This document shows, one piece after another, positions 38,442-51,047 of a DNA stretch of 64,000 nucleotides. The notes below the pieces were generated by a model. The model made no database searches. It saw nothing but the letters and a program-made list of their open reading frames with translations, and was not told the origin of the DNA. Source of the stretch: Plasmodium malariae (lineage: Eukaryota; Apicomplexa; Aconoidasida; Haemosporida; Plasmodiidae); the NCBI RefSeq assembly GCF_900090045.1, contig NC_041787.1, positions 2,725,001 to 2,789,000 of the forward strand. The letters run 5' to 3'. Made by a program: the position numbers and the translations under genes. Each line of letters opens with the position of its first letter. Positions within the stretch are counted from its first letter, which is position 1.

Positions 38442-39326
38442 ATAGATAAAAAAATTAAGACAACTATATTAATTAAAACAGCTTCTTATATCATTCTAAC
38501 ATAGACATACAATTTTAATAGTTATGTAAGACAATAATATCATATACGTAATTTTTTATTATATATATTTTTCAAATTTTACTTTTATTATTATATATTT
38601 TAGCGTTAGTTTATTCATATTAAAAATAAATAATTTGTGTTTTTAGTGTATATTTATCAAATAAGTAAATGGAAACTTTAACTCTGGCAGAATATTAGAT
38701 ACAAGATATATAGGTTATTAGCAAAGTATGAACAATATAAGGATAGAAGCAATGTATGGTTAAAAGAAAAGTTTCCAAATAATAAAGTCAAACAACGGGA
38801 AAATATATCTAATAATGAAAAAGGAACTAAAAGTGAAAACAAATAATCAAATGAAACTTTATTAAATAAGGCAAACTATTTTACAGAAATTATAGATTAT
38901 AATAATGGAATGATTGACGGACAACATTTCCTTTTTAAAATAATTGGATCTAAAAAAAAGTCTATGATAATTTTTACTGATAAAAACAGGAGAATTAGTA
39001 ATATATCTTTAAAATAAATTAAATTTAGAAGTTACGCATTTGGAGTTTTCCTATTTTTTAATTTGTTCTTGTTAGATATAGCAATATCCTCGTTAGAAGA
39101 ATAAAAACAATTGAATATTTCTTAAAGTGAAATTGAAAAAAACGAATTTTACAAGAATTTTGCGGAAGTCTCAGCAAACACATATCCAGAGGTAATATAA
39201 CCATGTATAAATATTATATTAATTAGCATAATTATGGTTATATTATCAGTTATACATATAGTAGCTATTTGTATGATTTTATAAAATATTGAAAAATATA
39301 AAAGAATTATTTTAATGACTAACTAA
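38442..39326 (+). pseudogene. fam-m pseudogene, heavily decayed
   Basis: Exon 1 (38442-38525) still aligns with the signal exon of its relatives, but the start codon is ATA and the expected Trp codon is TAG (38502-38504); a donor GTAAGA follows. Exon 2 begins at 38647 after TTTTTAG and ends at the stop 39324-39326. An early TAA lies at exon-2 codon 6, and a one-base frame change lies next to the PEXEL-like RLLAK. Several further stops follow (after SENK, after ISLK, after SSLEE and others). The fam-m hallmark survives as DYNNGMIDGQHF, as does a tail like NIEKYKRIILMTN. No functional product is possible. It pairs with the intact gene at 36.1 kb on the same strand. Confidence 0.87.
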
Positions 39327-42300
39327 AATGAGTAATAATGAATATATATCTTTCTGTAAGGAACTCTCATATAGGAAGTGATATCTATAATGTTTTCAGC
39401 GATATACATAAAAAGTATACATTTAATTCTAAAATGATATAAATACAAGTGTATAAGTGGTCTCTTTTATATACATTAATAAAATTATATATCCCTCTTT
39501 TTTTTGTAAATTCAAATTTGTTTATTTCATTATAATTTGTATTTTAAATTATTGTTTTTTAATTAAATGTTATGGTATAATATATACATTTGTGTATTAA
39601 AATATATTTCTATAAATATATATTTAGTCATTAAAATTAATATATTATAACAGTATACATATAATTTTATTGAACACTGATAATATATATTTATATCAAA
39701 GTGTTTTTTTTTTTATTTTTCATATTGTTCTTATCTAAAATTATTATATGAAAAGGTTCTCAGGAAAATATATTTTTGATTTAATGTTATAAATAAATGT
39801 CTTTTTTTGTATTACATGAAAAGAATTGAATGTAATTCTGTAAATTTACATACATATATATATATGTATGTCATTTACTAAAATAACGATTTAATACAGA
39901 TAAATTAATTAAATTTTATTATAAGTGTCCTAAAAAACATATTTACTGTATATATCATTTTGTCAAATTTTATTTTTTTTGCATTGGCATATATGTGAAG
40001 TTCATTATATATAATAAAATGACATACATATTTAATTATCGATTATTTATAAGTGATAACTTGAAAATTATAAATTTTTAAAATATAATGATCGTTAAAA
40101 ACATTTATTGTTTTATCATTATTCTTTGTAATATAATTAGTTAAGTTTTGTAAAAATTACTTAAAAATATATTATAGAGGACTTTTTTATGTAAATAAGC
40201 TATCTATTTTATTTGTTCTCTAAAATCATCATAGGATAAAAATAACTAATAAAGTTAAATATAGCATAAATAAGTTATTAAGTTTAATTTTTTTTTTTTT
40301 TCTAAATGTTATTTATTTATCTGTTGTAATTTAAATTCGCTCTATTTTTGTAATTGGTACAAATTTTAAAATATTGTTGATTGTTATTAATATTTTTCAA
40401 AATAAATTTATAGGAATTATTTTATTATATTTACAATAAAAAAATTTATGCTATTAAAATGTTTTAATAAATGAACAAGTTTTTATTTGTAACGAAAAAA
40501 TTTGTATTAAACATGTCTCTTCTTCGAATACCATGATTTAGTAATTTTATAACTACAATATATTCCTTTTCTATTATTCAAGAACATTAAGAATTTTTCT
40601 AATGCAATATAAATTTCATATTTTAAAACTTTTTATAAATTAAATTATTTTTTTTTTAATTATATATTAATTCATTTTTCCGTGTGTTTAATGTGAGTGG
40701 TGATACTCTTTGAATAGGACAATACAATTGTTTTTGTACCCTATATACTAGAATAGTTGTTGCTTCTTATTTTATTAATTATTTTTATTTTATTAATAAT
40801 TTTATTTATTTCAATTTAAATATATGAACTCTACATTTTACATATTTTTGTTTCATTTATTCTGAATTTTTCATCAGTTTACATTTTTATGCAAAAGTTC
40901 TATTATTTTCGTTCAGTTTCTTCATCAAAGTATAGTGGTACAAAGTACAAATATATTTTACATCCTTTGGGGAATATTAAGAGTATATTTGATAACATAA
41001 TACAGAATTTTTTATGATATTTTATTAAGCATACATTTTAATATGTTATCTACAAAGTAGAAAGTTCTACATCTATTTTTCTTTAAATTTGGAATTCAAA
41101 AATTTAAGGTATACCTTATAATTTTAAATTTAGTTAAAAAAAATTATATTCATATTAAAAATTCTTTAATTTATATTATAATACAGGTTTTATGTAACAT
41201 TTATTTTACTCTTTTGGTACATACCTAATTATATTAATTCTAGTGATTGTATAAAAATAAAATAAAATATTTTTATTTTTGAATATGTAATGAAAAAGTA
41301 TTAAAAGAAATATATCTGTTTGCACTATTGACAATAGAAACAAAGGAATACAATAATTCTACTAGATATTATCATCTTTTACATAATGTTATTCGTGATT
41401 TAATATTTTATATCAAGTGCCCTTCTATATAAAATCTCATCAGATGTTTTTGAGAATATGAATTATACTTATAAATATTTAAGTATATAAAGTAAAAGTT
41501 TTTTTCTTAGATTACTGTAACAATATGTATTATATGACGAAAAATAATTATAAGATATATGGTGAAATATATATATAAATAAAAGTTATAATTATAAAAA
41601 AAAGTTAAAAGGATTACAGTACATATATTTATTTTCCTCATGTTATTATACTTAAGTATTATAATATTTAAAATTTTCTTTTTTCTTCTTTTAATTAAAT
41701 GTACAAAAAAAAAATGTTCTATCTAAATTATCCCATTTAAATTAAGATTATATCCAAATATAGTAATTACTGTATAAATAAGTAACATTTAATAGTTTTT
41801 TATATTTTTTTGTTTTATTGTTGGATTTTCTACAAAAATACATTTTTATGTAATTAGATGTGTATATAAAAAAAATAATAAAAATAAATTTTGTATGCTA
41901 CTTATAGTACATAAAGATTATAATATTGAATAAATCTAAATGGACGCAAAGCATAACATATTATTTGAGGAAGTAGAGTAAAAAGAAGGAATATAGAAAA
42001 TGTAATAGAAATATATATAAGAAAAAAATAAAAAGAAAAATAACATATGTGAAAAAATTTATATGAAAACTTATATTAAATTTAGTAAATGTTATAATTA
42101 TATATAAAAACAAATTATTCATAATAACATATAGTTTTATGAATTATTTTTTTTACTTTTTGCGCATATTTACTTTTTATTTTCTTTTAAGTTCATGTTA
42201 CTTCCTAGATTTATAGTATCATTTTTAAAATATTTGCTCTGTTTTTAGTAATTTATAACATATTTTGTTTTTATATTTAGTGATTTATCTTATTAATTCT

Positions 42301-43150
42301 TTAAAACCGTGTTTTTCTCTTAACACTTGTTTGAATGAAATGTACAATATCTATAAAAATTAAGTTATCATATTATAAATAATGAGAAATGCCGTTATAT
42401 ATTAGAGTGTCAGGTTAAGATTATTCATGAAAAATGGTTCATTTTCATTGGTAGAAAATTGTTTTATGTAAGAATTGTATGATTAAGATCGTTAAAATTA
42501 TGTATTATAACTATTTACAATAAAATTAAAGTATAGTTATATTTATTATATTATTATTACAATTATGTAATTTTTTATTCATTTCCATTATATAAAAATT
42601 ACTTGAATACCTATGTTATAATAAATTAATAGTAACAAATAATATGAGTATGCATAATTATTGAAAGTTTAGACATGTGAATTTATAAAACAAAATTATC
42701 TTATAACATTATATTTGATAGAGGAACAACTACTTTTTATTATTATTTTTTCTTTTATTATATTATGAGATCATTTCTTTTAATTATATATAAATAAGTA
42801 AGAACAAAATTGAGAAAATTAAGTAGAATTATTTTAAAACATTAAAATTATAAATAAAAATAATGAGTGATAATTTATTTACCTTTAAAATATATAACGT
42901 TTTATATAATTGCTATTTATATTTTTTAAATATATTATAGACTATTGTAAGGAAAAATGCTATAATTAATATATCATAATATGCTTAATAATGTATTTCT
43001 TCATTAATTTACCATCACCGTTACTTTAATATTATAATAATTAATATTTATTAAGAATAATAACCAATTTTTCCAAAATATAATGTTTTAAAAATTATAT
43101 ATAACAGAATACTTTGTTAAATTTTTTTACAATTATCTCATTATATAGTA
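39327..43150. other. intergenic region
   Basis: No gene seen. Unlike the other two fam-m loci, no convergent pir lies about 2.7 kb downstream; I looked on the minus strand for the exon-3 motif (FT.MKSWL) and did not find it. A little more mixed sequence occurs around 40.85-41.0 kb but no frame is convincing. Confidence 0.45.
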
Positions 43151-43212
43151 CAATATATTCTCTGTATTATCTGTGTCCTATATTCTACCTATTCTATACG
43201 AGATTAATATTT
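43151..43212 (+). promoter_or_regulatory. shared upstream element (copy 5)
   Basis: It contains TCTGTATTATCTGTGTCC, then TATTCTACCTATTCTATACG, starting 445 nt before the ATG at 43596. It matches the other copies with a few substitutions. Role inferred. Confidence 0.4.
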
Positions 43213-43595
43213 AAAAATATTAATAAATATTATATTTACTTTTTATTTTATTTCAAAAAGAGTTGATAGAATTACAATTTAACTACATTTCCATTCTAAA
43301 AAAATCAAAATAATTTATATATTTAAATATTCATTAGTGAAATCATTTTAAATTATTTAAGTGTAAATTAGTTTTATATAAATAATTTTAATATATTACT
43401 TTTATAATATTTTTTTATTGTCTTTTTCTCTGTCCCTTTTGTAAAAATCATTATAGTTATATACATTTTATTTACATATAAAAAAAAAAAAAACGAAAAA
43501 ATAAATGAAATATATTATTCTATATCTTAGGAAAATATTTTTTTAATTTTAATATTTTGTTTAATGAATATATTAGAATATTAAAAATATATATA

Positions 43596-44566
43596 ATGGA
43601 ACAAAAAATTAAGTTAATTTTATTTATTAAAATTTTTTTATTTGTATTTTTATCTTGGATATGCCATCTTAACAGTGATCTGGTATGCTTATATTATTCA
43701 AAAATATTTTAATTATTAATATTAAATGTATTCTATTTTTATTAATTCTGTTTTTTGGCTTGATATTATAATATTTTTCAAATAATAATTATATAAAAAT
43801 TGTTTTTTTAGAGAGGGTTTGAAAGATTTTTTAATGAGAAGTACATGGTTTATAGAAAATTACGTACAGGAACTTATCGATTTTTAGCAAATTGTAAGAA
43901 CAATATAGAAAAAAGTATTACAGGGTTAAAAGAAGATGTAACAAATTATGGAATAAAAGAAAAAAATATATCTACAATACTCAAAAAGAAAACAACGCAA
44001 AGAATAAATATTCACATGGATTGTTATCAGAACATGCATCGGGTCGTAGAAAAGCTATGAAAAATAAGTCTTGTATATTTGAAACAAAAAAATATTCACG
44101 TCTTGAAAAAAAAATATTCAAAGAAATTGATTATCAGAATTTTCTTGAGAAAAACAAGATAATTAGTGATAAGTTGTACAAAACAATAATACGTAAAAAA
44201 TACGGATTACGATTTGTTATACCTTTATTATTGTTTTTGTTTTTGTCATTAGGGCTCATATTAGATTTATCTGTTGGTTATGGGTTATTACGTGGGTTTT
44301 ATTATATAATGAGTCTTACATGTTCAAACAATTGGGCAAAAAATTTACGGAATTTATTGCAGAATAAATCTGTTTCTTTTTTTTTCAAGCCTATGGAACA
44401 AATAACTGGAATTAATGGAAAAAATTATATTTATACACCAGGTTTTTTTGGTACGCTAATATATTTCACATCCTTTTTTATTCTTGGAGTTACAATTATA
44501 TCAGGTATTATTTATTACCATAAAAAAGTTAAAAAATATGAAAAAATTAAATTCAAGAAAAGGTAA
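43596..44566 (+). pseudogene. fam-l exported-protein gene with one frameshift
   Basis: Exon 1 (43596-43682, MEQKIKLILFIKIF..., donor GTATGC) and exon 2 (43812-44566, acceptor TTTTTTTAG) join in phase 0. The PEXEL-like motif is RFLAN at residues 52-56. Near 43971-43980, just after KEKNIST, the family sequence moves to another frame: one frame stops at 44058-44060, while the other carries the rest (MKNKSCIFETKKYSRLEKK, KEIDYQNFLEK, two membrane segments and the tail KKVKKYEKIKFKKR) to 44566. A net one-base loss explains this. The 3' part is very close to the intact fam-l at 3.4 kb. With a single lesion, recent inactivation or a base-calling error are both plausible. Confidence 0.82.
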
Positions 44567-47500
44567 AATGAATAATAAGTATATTTGTTATGTATATAAG
44601 TCTTTATTATAAGGTAATAACTGTATCATCTTTACATATGTACTTATTGTATATATATTTCTTTTTTTTTATAATTGCGCATATCGATGTATAATATTTC
44701 TGATGTATAAAAGAAAAAAATATATGTTCCTAGTTTGTGGTTATCAATGTTTTAATATTTTTTAATATATATTATAAAATGTTACTTATACTAAACTTAA
44801 TCATATGGTTTAGTATGTACATCATTGCATTTAAATAGAATTTCATTAAAAATACATTTATATGGATTAAATTAATGCATAATAGGAAAATTAGTGGAAT
44901 TTTATTAATGGGTGATAATTCACAACTGAAATAAACTACTATAATTTTTGTTTTTATATATTGTTAATTTAAAATTATTATTTTGGGAATTAATAGAAAA
45001 TTGTGTTATTCATTTTTTTGTTAACAATAAATGTGTATTTTTACTTTTTATTACCTATATTGTTTTTATTATAGAACATAAAATATTATATTAGCAATAT
45101 ATGGATGTTTTTTTTCTAAAATGTGATTTACACCGTTAGAGTAAAAAAGGTCACATTGTAAAAATAAGTATAATAAAATTATCTTATAATGTTGTTCCGG
45201 ATAAAATATATTACTGAAGACATACAGAATAAAATAAAAAAAAAACATTTTATTTACACAAGTACATATATACTGCTTGTACACAAATATATATAAAAAA
45301 TTAATAAAATTAAAAAAAATGACAATTGAGGTATTATAAAAAACAAATGAATAATTATGCATCTTTTAGAATATTATTTATTGAGAATATAATCATATAT
45401 TTATAAAAAAGAAAAAAGAAATATATGATACTTAAAATATGTATATCACTACTAATTAACCATATAATATATTAACATTGTATACTGTTATGGAATATAA
45501 AAAACAAATAGACCTTAGACACGGAATAACAAAATAAATTAAATAAAATGTTGAATTCACGTAAATATGTATAATTAATAAATGAAAATTAAATATCATT
45601 TAAATTTATAATATGAAAAAAGTAATTTCCAGCTGTATTCATTTTACCAGTGACCAAAAATTATTATCTGGCGAAATTAAAATTTTCAAATAAAGAATAG
45701 TGTTTTATAGGAATAATATTATAGATTTAATTTTATATCTAAAACACTTCAATTTTCAGAATAATACTTTTATTAATGAAAAATTATTCTAATTTATATG
45801 TGACTAATGTTTGTTTACATTCAGTTAATGTATTATAGCAAATAGGACAAATTATAGATATAATAATATTTTTTCTTTGAAAATTTACGTAATATATTGA
45901 AATAAAAATAAAAACAAAGATATATATAGCAAAAAAAAAAATTCCTTAAAAAATGTTGTAAAAATATAAATTTGAACAAACAAAAATTTATTTATAAAAT
46001 TCTCTTGATTTATATAAAAGATATACTTTAAAAAAAAAAAATTAACAAAAATATTATAAATATTAAAATTGTTATAAAGAATTATATATACATAATTATT
46101 TGACAGTTTAATGTGACTTTAACGTTAAATTATTGATTATTTTGCATTATAATAAGAAAAACATATGTAAAGCATATAAAAAATGAGTTAACTAAAATAC
46201 ATTAGAACAAAGATATCAAGATTATGGACTATAAAAAATGAAATGATAATTCGAAGTAGTAAAGAAATTATTAGTTAAAAATAAATATATTGTTTTTATA
46301 AAATAATACTATAAAATTATTAATTTTCTTGGCAATTATTTATGTACTGTAATTCAATCATATAACATAATATATTATAAATATATTTCCAATTTATATA
46401 ATTCTTCTGATATATAAAGTATCAATAGCGGATGATATAAAATGTCGTCTTATACATTTATTGAGTTTATATTAATCGCACATTACTACGTTAATTTAAG
46501 TTTTTCGTTTATATATATAAATATAGCTTGGTAAAAAAAATGTTGTTTATATATTTAGATGATTAAATATGTATGAATTGATATTTTTGAAGTATTTTAC
46601 TTATTTTATTATATATATTTATTAAATATATAATAAATTCACACTTCAAATAATGTACCTTTTTTTTTATGAATAAATTCTGAATATAGTTTGACTATGC
46701 ATATATATAAATTTAAAGGAAGTATTTTTCATATTTAAAAATCAAATAATAAATAACTTCATAATATTTTTGCTTTAAATTCTGTGTTTCTGGGTACTTC
46801 CTTATTAATAGCTAGCATATTATTATATGATTAAAGAGTTTTTATTTTTTTAAAACAATAAAATTACTACGTAAGAAAAAAAAATTTTCATGAATTTTTC
46901 TAACGATAAAGTTGTTAATTATTAAAAAACATTAATACATATGTGAATTATTAATTGGCATTACTCAGTTCATTTCCTAATATCACAAAATGATCCTTAA
47001 CGTAGTTCCAATAAAATAATTCGTTAATGTGGACAAGAAATAACATATGAAAGTTCCCTTTTTTTTTAATTTTGTATATAACATATGAATTACTAGGTTC
47101 ATTATGTGAAAAAAGTTATTTAACTGATTGCACATTTTTATTCATGATACATTTTGAATGTAATAAGTGAGAAATTAATAAATGATTAAATGATCTTTAT
47201 GTGATAAAAATGTTTTAGATTACTCTCTTAAAAAAAAAAAATTATATATATATATATACATATATACGAATTCATAAATATACAATTATATGTGTTAAAA
47301 CTATAAAATTTTTTATAAAAATCTTTTTAAATTAGTTTAGTAACAATATTTACACTTTGAAGTTATCCAAAATATTATAATCTTTCGCTTTAGGTAACAG
47401 AATATCTTAGATGCGCAAAATAATTAACAAAAAAACGGAGAACATATATATTTTCTTTTTTTTTTTTTATTTTTGTAAACATAAAGTACCTAGAATAAAG

Positions 47501-48476
47501 AATGTAATATACTATTGCTATATGTGTTATGTAACTGCATTATATATTTAATTTTTAAAAATGTATTATTTTCATATTACTTATGAATAAAAGAATAACT
47601 ATATTTTTAAAATTTCATTTAGGTTAATAAAAAATTGATTAATCTTTATATTAGATTGTATGTATCAATATGTGCCGTTCAGAATAACGTGTAACTGCGT
47701 ATTCTAACGTGAAACCAAATAAAATTATAAAAGAATTGTGATCATTCTTTTTTATTGTAGAGTAATATAAATGTTATTATTATTAAACATAATAAAAATT
47801 AATTCCTTTTAAGAAATACATAATATTATATTGTCGTGAATTATAAAATTTAATTAATAAATATAAGTTTAAACAAACTAATAATATAGAAAAACTGAGA
47901 AAAAATTAAAAAATAAAATAATAGATATGTAATAAAATGCTTACATAGGGTCATAATCTACTTTAAAATGTTACATTTGTAAGAACTTGATTCGCAGCAT
48001 AACAATATGTATTATTCTGAAAAATACCAAAAAATTTATGGAATTTATGCAATTAAAAAATATAAGATATAAATTTCAATATATATCTTAATATATTATT
48101 GTAAGAATTTATTTATTAAAGAAAAAAATAAGAGAATATTGCTTTAAATATCATTAATAAATGTTTTTACATTTAATATATTAGAATTTTGCGCATATAT
48201 ATATATATATTAATTCCTTATTTTATTGAATCTGCTGTAATACAACATTATTAAACATATGCATAAAAAAACAAAGAAGCTATATGACATTGAAATATTT
48301 TTAATATAAATGCATTCCTTACTTTATATTTTATGCCTTATTTTCTTTTTTATATTATTAGTTACTTTATACTGTTATTATACTTTATTTCCTTTTGGTA
48401 TAAAAAAAGTTAGGAAGATTGTTTTATAGATATCAGATTTATATTAAGCAACTATTGAATATATTCTTATCAATTT
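44567..48476. other. intergenic region
   Basis: The first 200 nt carry the fam-l-like 3' flank (ATATGTTCCTAGTTTG). A 97-codon minus-strand frame at 45069-45362 is Phe/Ile/Tyr-rich without motifs and not called. A slightly more mixed block at 47,660-47,760 has no open frame. The rest is low-complexity. Confidence 0.5.
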
Positions 48477-51047
48477 CTAGGTTGTACTGTTATAATATTT
48501 GTCAATATTACTTACACATTCTGTGGAATTTACATAAGTTACTTCTTCTCCTATCCAATCGTTCATCTCTTCCCTAAAGAAGTTCTCCTCTATATTATTT
48601 TGAATATCGCTATTTTTGCTATTTTCATAAACGTTACTATACTTTTCAATAAATTTGTCTGAAATTTCTGGTATTTTTTCTGAATTTTTTTTAGTTTTCC
48701 TTTTATTTATAAAACTATCTAAATGTAATTCTCTATCTTCTATATACTCCTCTTTTTTGCATTCTTCTAATATTGTCATAAGTACTAATATACAAAGTTT
48801 TGATAGTAATTTTTTTTTTATATATTTATATAATTCTTCATAATTTTCTTTGTGTTCCAATTCTTCTATATTTATTATTGACACATCATTTTCGTATTCA
48901 TCATTTTTATATTCATTTAACAAATTCTGGTATTCCTCAGTTAGTCCTTTAAACCAATCTTGTTCAAAATATTGTTCTATAATATACGCCTTTTTTAGTA
49001 TCCATTTTTTCCACAAATCTTTTTCTCTTTCCAAATATAGATTATTTTGTTTTTTATTCGATGATTTATTTTTTAATTCTTCCATTTCTTTTATGTAAAA
49101 TTTTTCTTTTTTCCATTCATTTTTCAAATTATTATACCAGTCCACTTTATTCAATTTTTCAGAAATATTTCTATGTCTTTCTATCCATTTATTCCATAAA
49201 TTTTTTTGTTTTTCAATATCATTGCTACTTTTAATATTTTCCATTATTAGTTCATCATTTGTTAAATTAGGATAAAGTCCATATAACTCTTTTGTGAACA
49301 CTTCTAAGCATATTTCTAAAAATTCTCCTTTTTTGTAATTCCATTCTTCGTTTTTCCATTCTTGAAGCACTTCCATATGTACTTCTATAATAGTTTTGGA
49401 CCTTTTCTTTTTTTCCTTTGACTCATGTAAATTTTTTATCATGTTATGTTCAAGTATTTTTATTTTTTTAGTAATTTCTTCATCATCATAATATGGGTGT
49501 TCCAAATGATTATGAGTTAAAAATACTTTTTTTCTGTCCGAATGTGAAGGTATTAGTATTTTAAGAAATTTTGCTTGTCTTCTTTTTATCTTCTTTTTTT
49601 TTTTTAACTGTCCCATTAATGTGTATTTACAAATAAAAAAAAATACATATTCATGAAATATATTATTACTGAAAACTAATGATTATTATGTTTTTAATAC
49701 TTAAGTTTTATTTTACTTTAATAAAAACAGAAAATACTATAATAATAAGAAAACTTATTAAAATGGATGATATATATTTGTTGGATGAATTTCTTACAGG
49801 ATCTGTAATATTATTTTAAATATATATATTATATATTGTTGTTAATTCAAAAATAGAAAAATTTGCAATAATATTGTTACCTGAAATTTTCGAAGATTTA
49901 TGAGGAAGAGGAATATCTGGGGAAGAAAATGATGCAGAATTAATTAACGAATTAGTTTCAGAAGGATGGGAGGTCACAGGGGATTTCTGTTGTACTAATG
50001 TAAGACGTTCTGATGCTTCAGCTTCTCTAGATTCTGAAACTGTCGAAGATGGTGATTCTGTATCTTGTACTTGAGGGGTATCCGGATTTTCTTCTTGATT
50101 ATTTGTAATTTGGTTTTGTAGCTGTACTTGAATTTCATGTTGCTCTTCGCTTTGAATTTTTCCTACTGGTTGAGTAGTTATAGATGCACGGGTATCACTC
50201 AAGGCCTGTTCCGCTTGAAGATGTGAAGTAGATATACTTTCATCTTTACTTGCAGATGCTTCTTGTAATGTTTTTTCTTCTTTTCCAGTTAATTCTTCAC
50301 AAATTGCATCTGTATGAGTACATGAGCAATCATGAAGTTCCTCAAAAGTTTTTGAATCCAGTATATCGCATATTAATAATGGATTTTTAGGTTTTTTTTT
50401 TTTATAACATGTTTGAATGAGGCTTTTTTTTGGATCAAATTTTTTCTCCATCTTTTTTATCCACACATTATATTCTTTGCATTTGGTTAAATATTCATTA
50501 TCACATTTACATGATATACTTCTTTTTAAGTCATCTATTTTAAGTAAATCTCTTCGTTTTTTTCTACAGAAATCTTCTTCATCATACTTTAATTCTAAAA
50601 TTTCTTTATGTTTGTTATGTAAAATCATAGGGCATTTTCCATATTTAGTTGTTTTATTGAAGTAATGCCTCAGTAAATGCTTTATTCCTGCTTCCCAAGT
50701 TCTTGGGGTTTCCCCTTTTGGTGGAGACATTTTCTGTATAAGATATCCAGCCAAATTTAAACATTCATTCCTAAATTCTTCTACATTTTTCGCATAACTT
50801 AAAGAAAGAGTTTTTTCTTCTACATGGTTCTTAATACTTCTAAAGTATACATCTAACATATAATACCATGCATGATTGCCTAAAATAGTTGAATACTAGA
50901 TTCAAAAGAGTTATTATAAATTATTTTATTCTTAATTTATATGATAGTTATACTGTCTTGTTTTTTATTATAAAAAAATAATTTAAATATAAATATAAGC
51001 ATAGTAAAAAGGATATTATATATTACCGTTGGTATACACTCATCCAT
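48477..51047 (-). CDS. STP1: STP1 protein gene, four exons, last splice acceptor missing
   Basis: Minus-strand exons: 51047-51027 (MDECIPT, donor GTAATA), 50895-49881 (starting YSTILGNHAWYYMLDVYF, donor GTAACA), 49802-49717 (membrane segment, donor GTAAAA) and about 49625-48477. Phases agree (0, 1, 0), giving 756 residues if the last intron were removed. Residues 8 to about 215 form a Cys-containing STP1 N-terminal domain. A Ser/Thr/Gln/Glu-rich linker follows (to about 345), then the membrane segment (about 355-373). The cytoplasmic part is Lys-rich and has two tryptophan repeats (LWNKW at about 517 with DWYNNL at 536; LWKKW at 578 with DWFKGL at 597), as in the inner part of SURFINs. The bases where the last acceptor AG should be (49627-49626) read AA. 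The only nearby AG (TTTTCAG, about 49669) would put a stop codon immediately after the membrane segment. The gene may thus be a pseudogene or make a tail-less protein. Confidence 0.85.

Noticed and set aside
39327..43150. A third fam-m/pir convergent unit downstream of the 38.4 kb fam-m
   Set aside because: I looked for the pir exon-3 motif and membrane exon on the minus strand about 2.7 kb downstream and found neither.
45069..45362. 97-codon minus-strand open frame
   Set aside because: Phe/Ile/Tyr-rich with no recognisable motif, no exon partner and no homologue in the window.
48655..49098. Plus-strand open frames of 62 and 82 codons within the STP1 region, and 50417-50665
   Set aside because: They are antisense shadows of STP1 exons, Ser/Phe-rich because of the Lys/Glu-rich sense strand.
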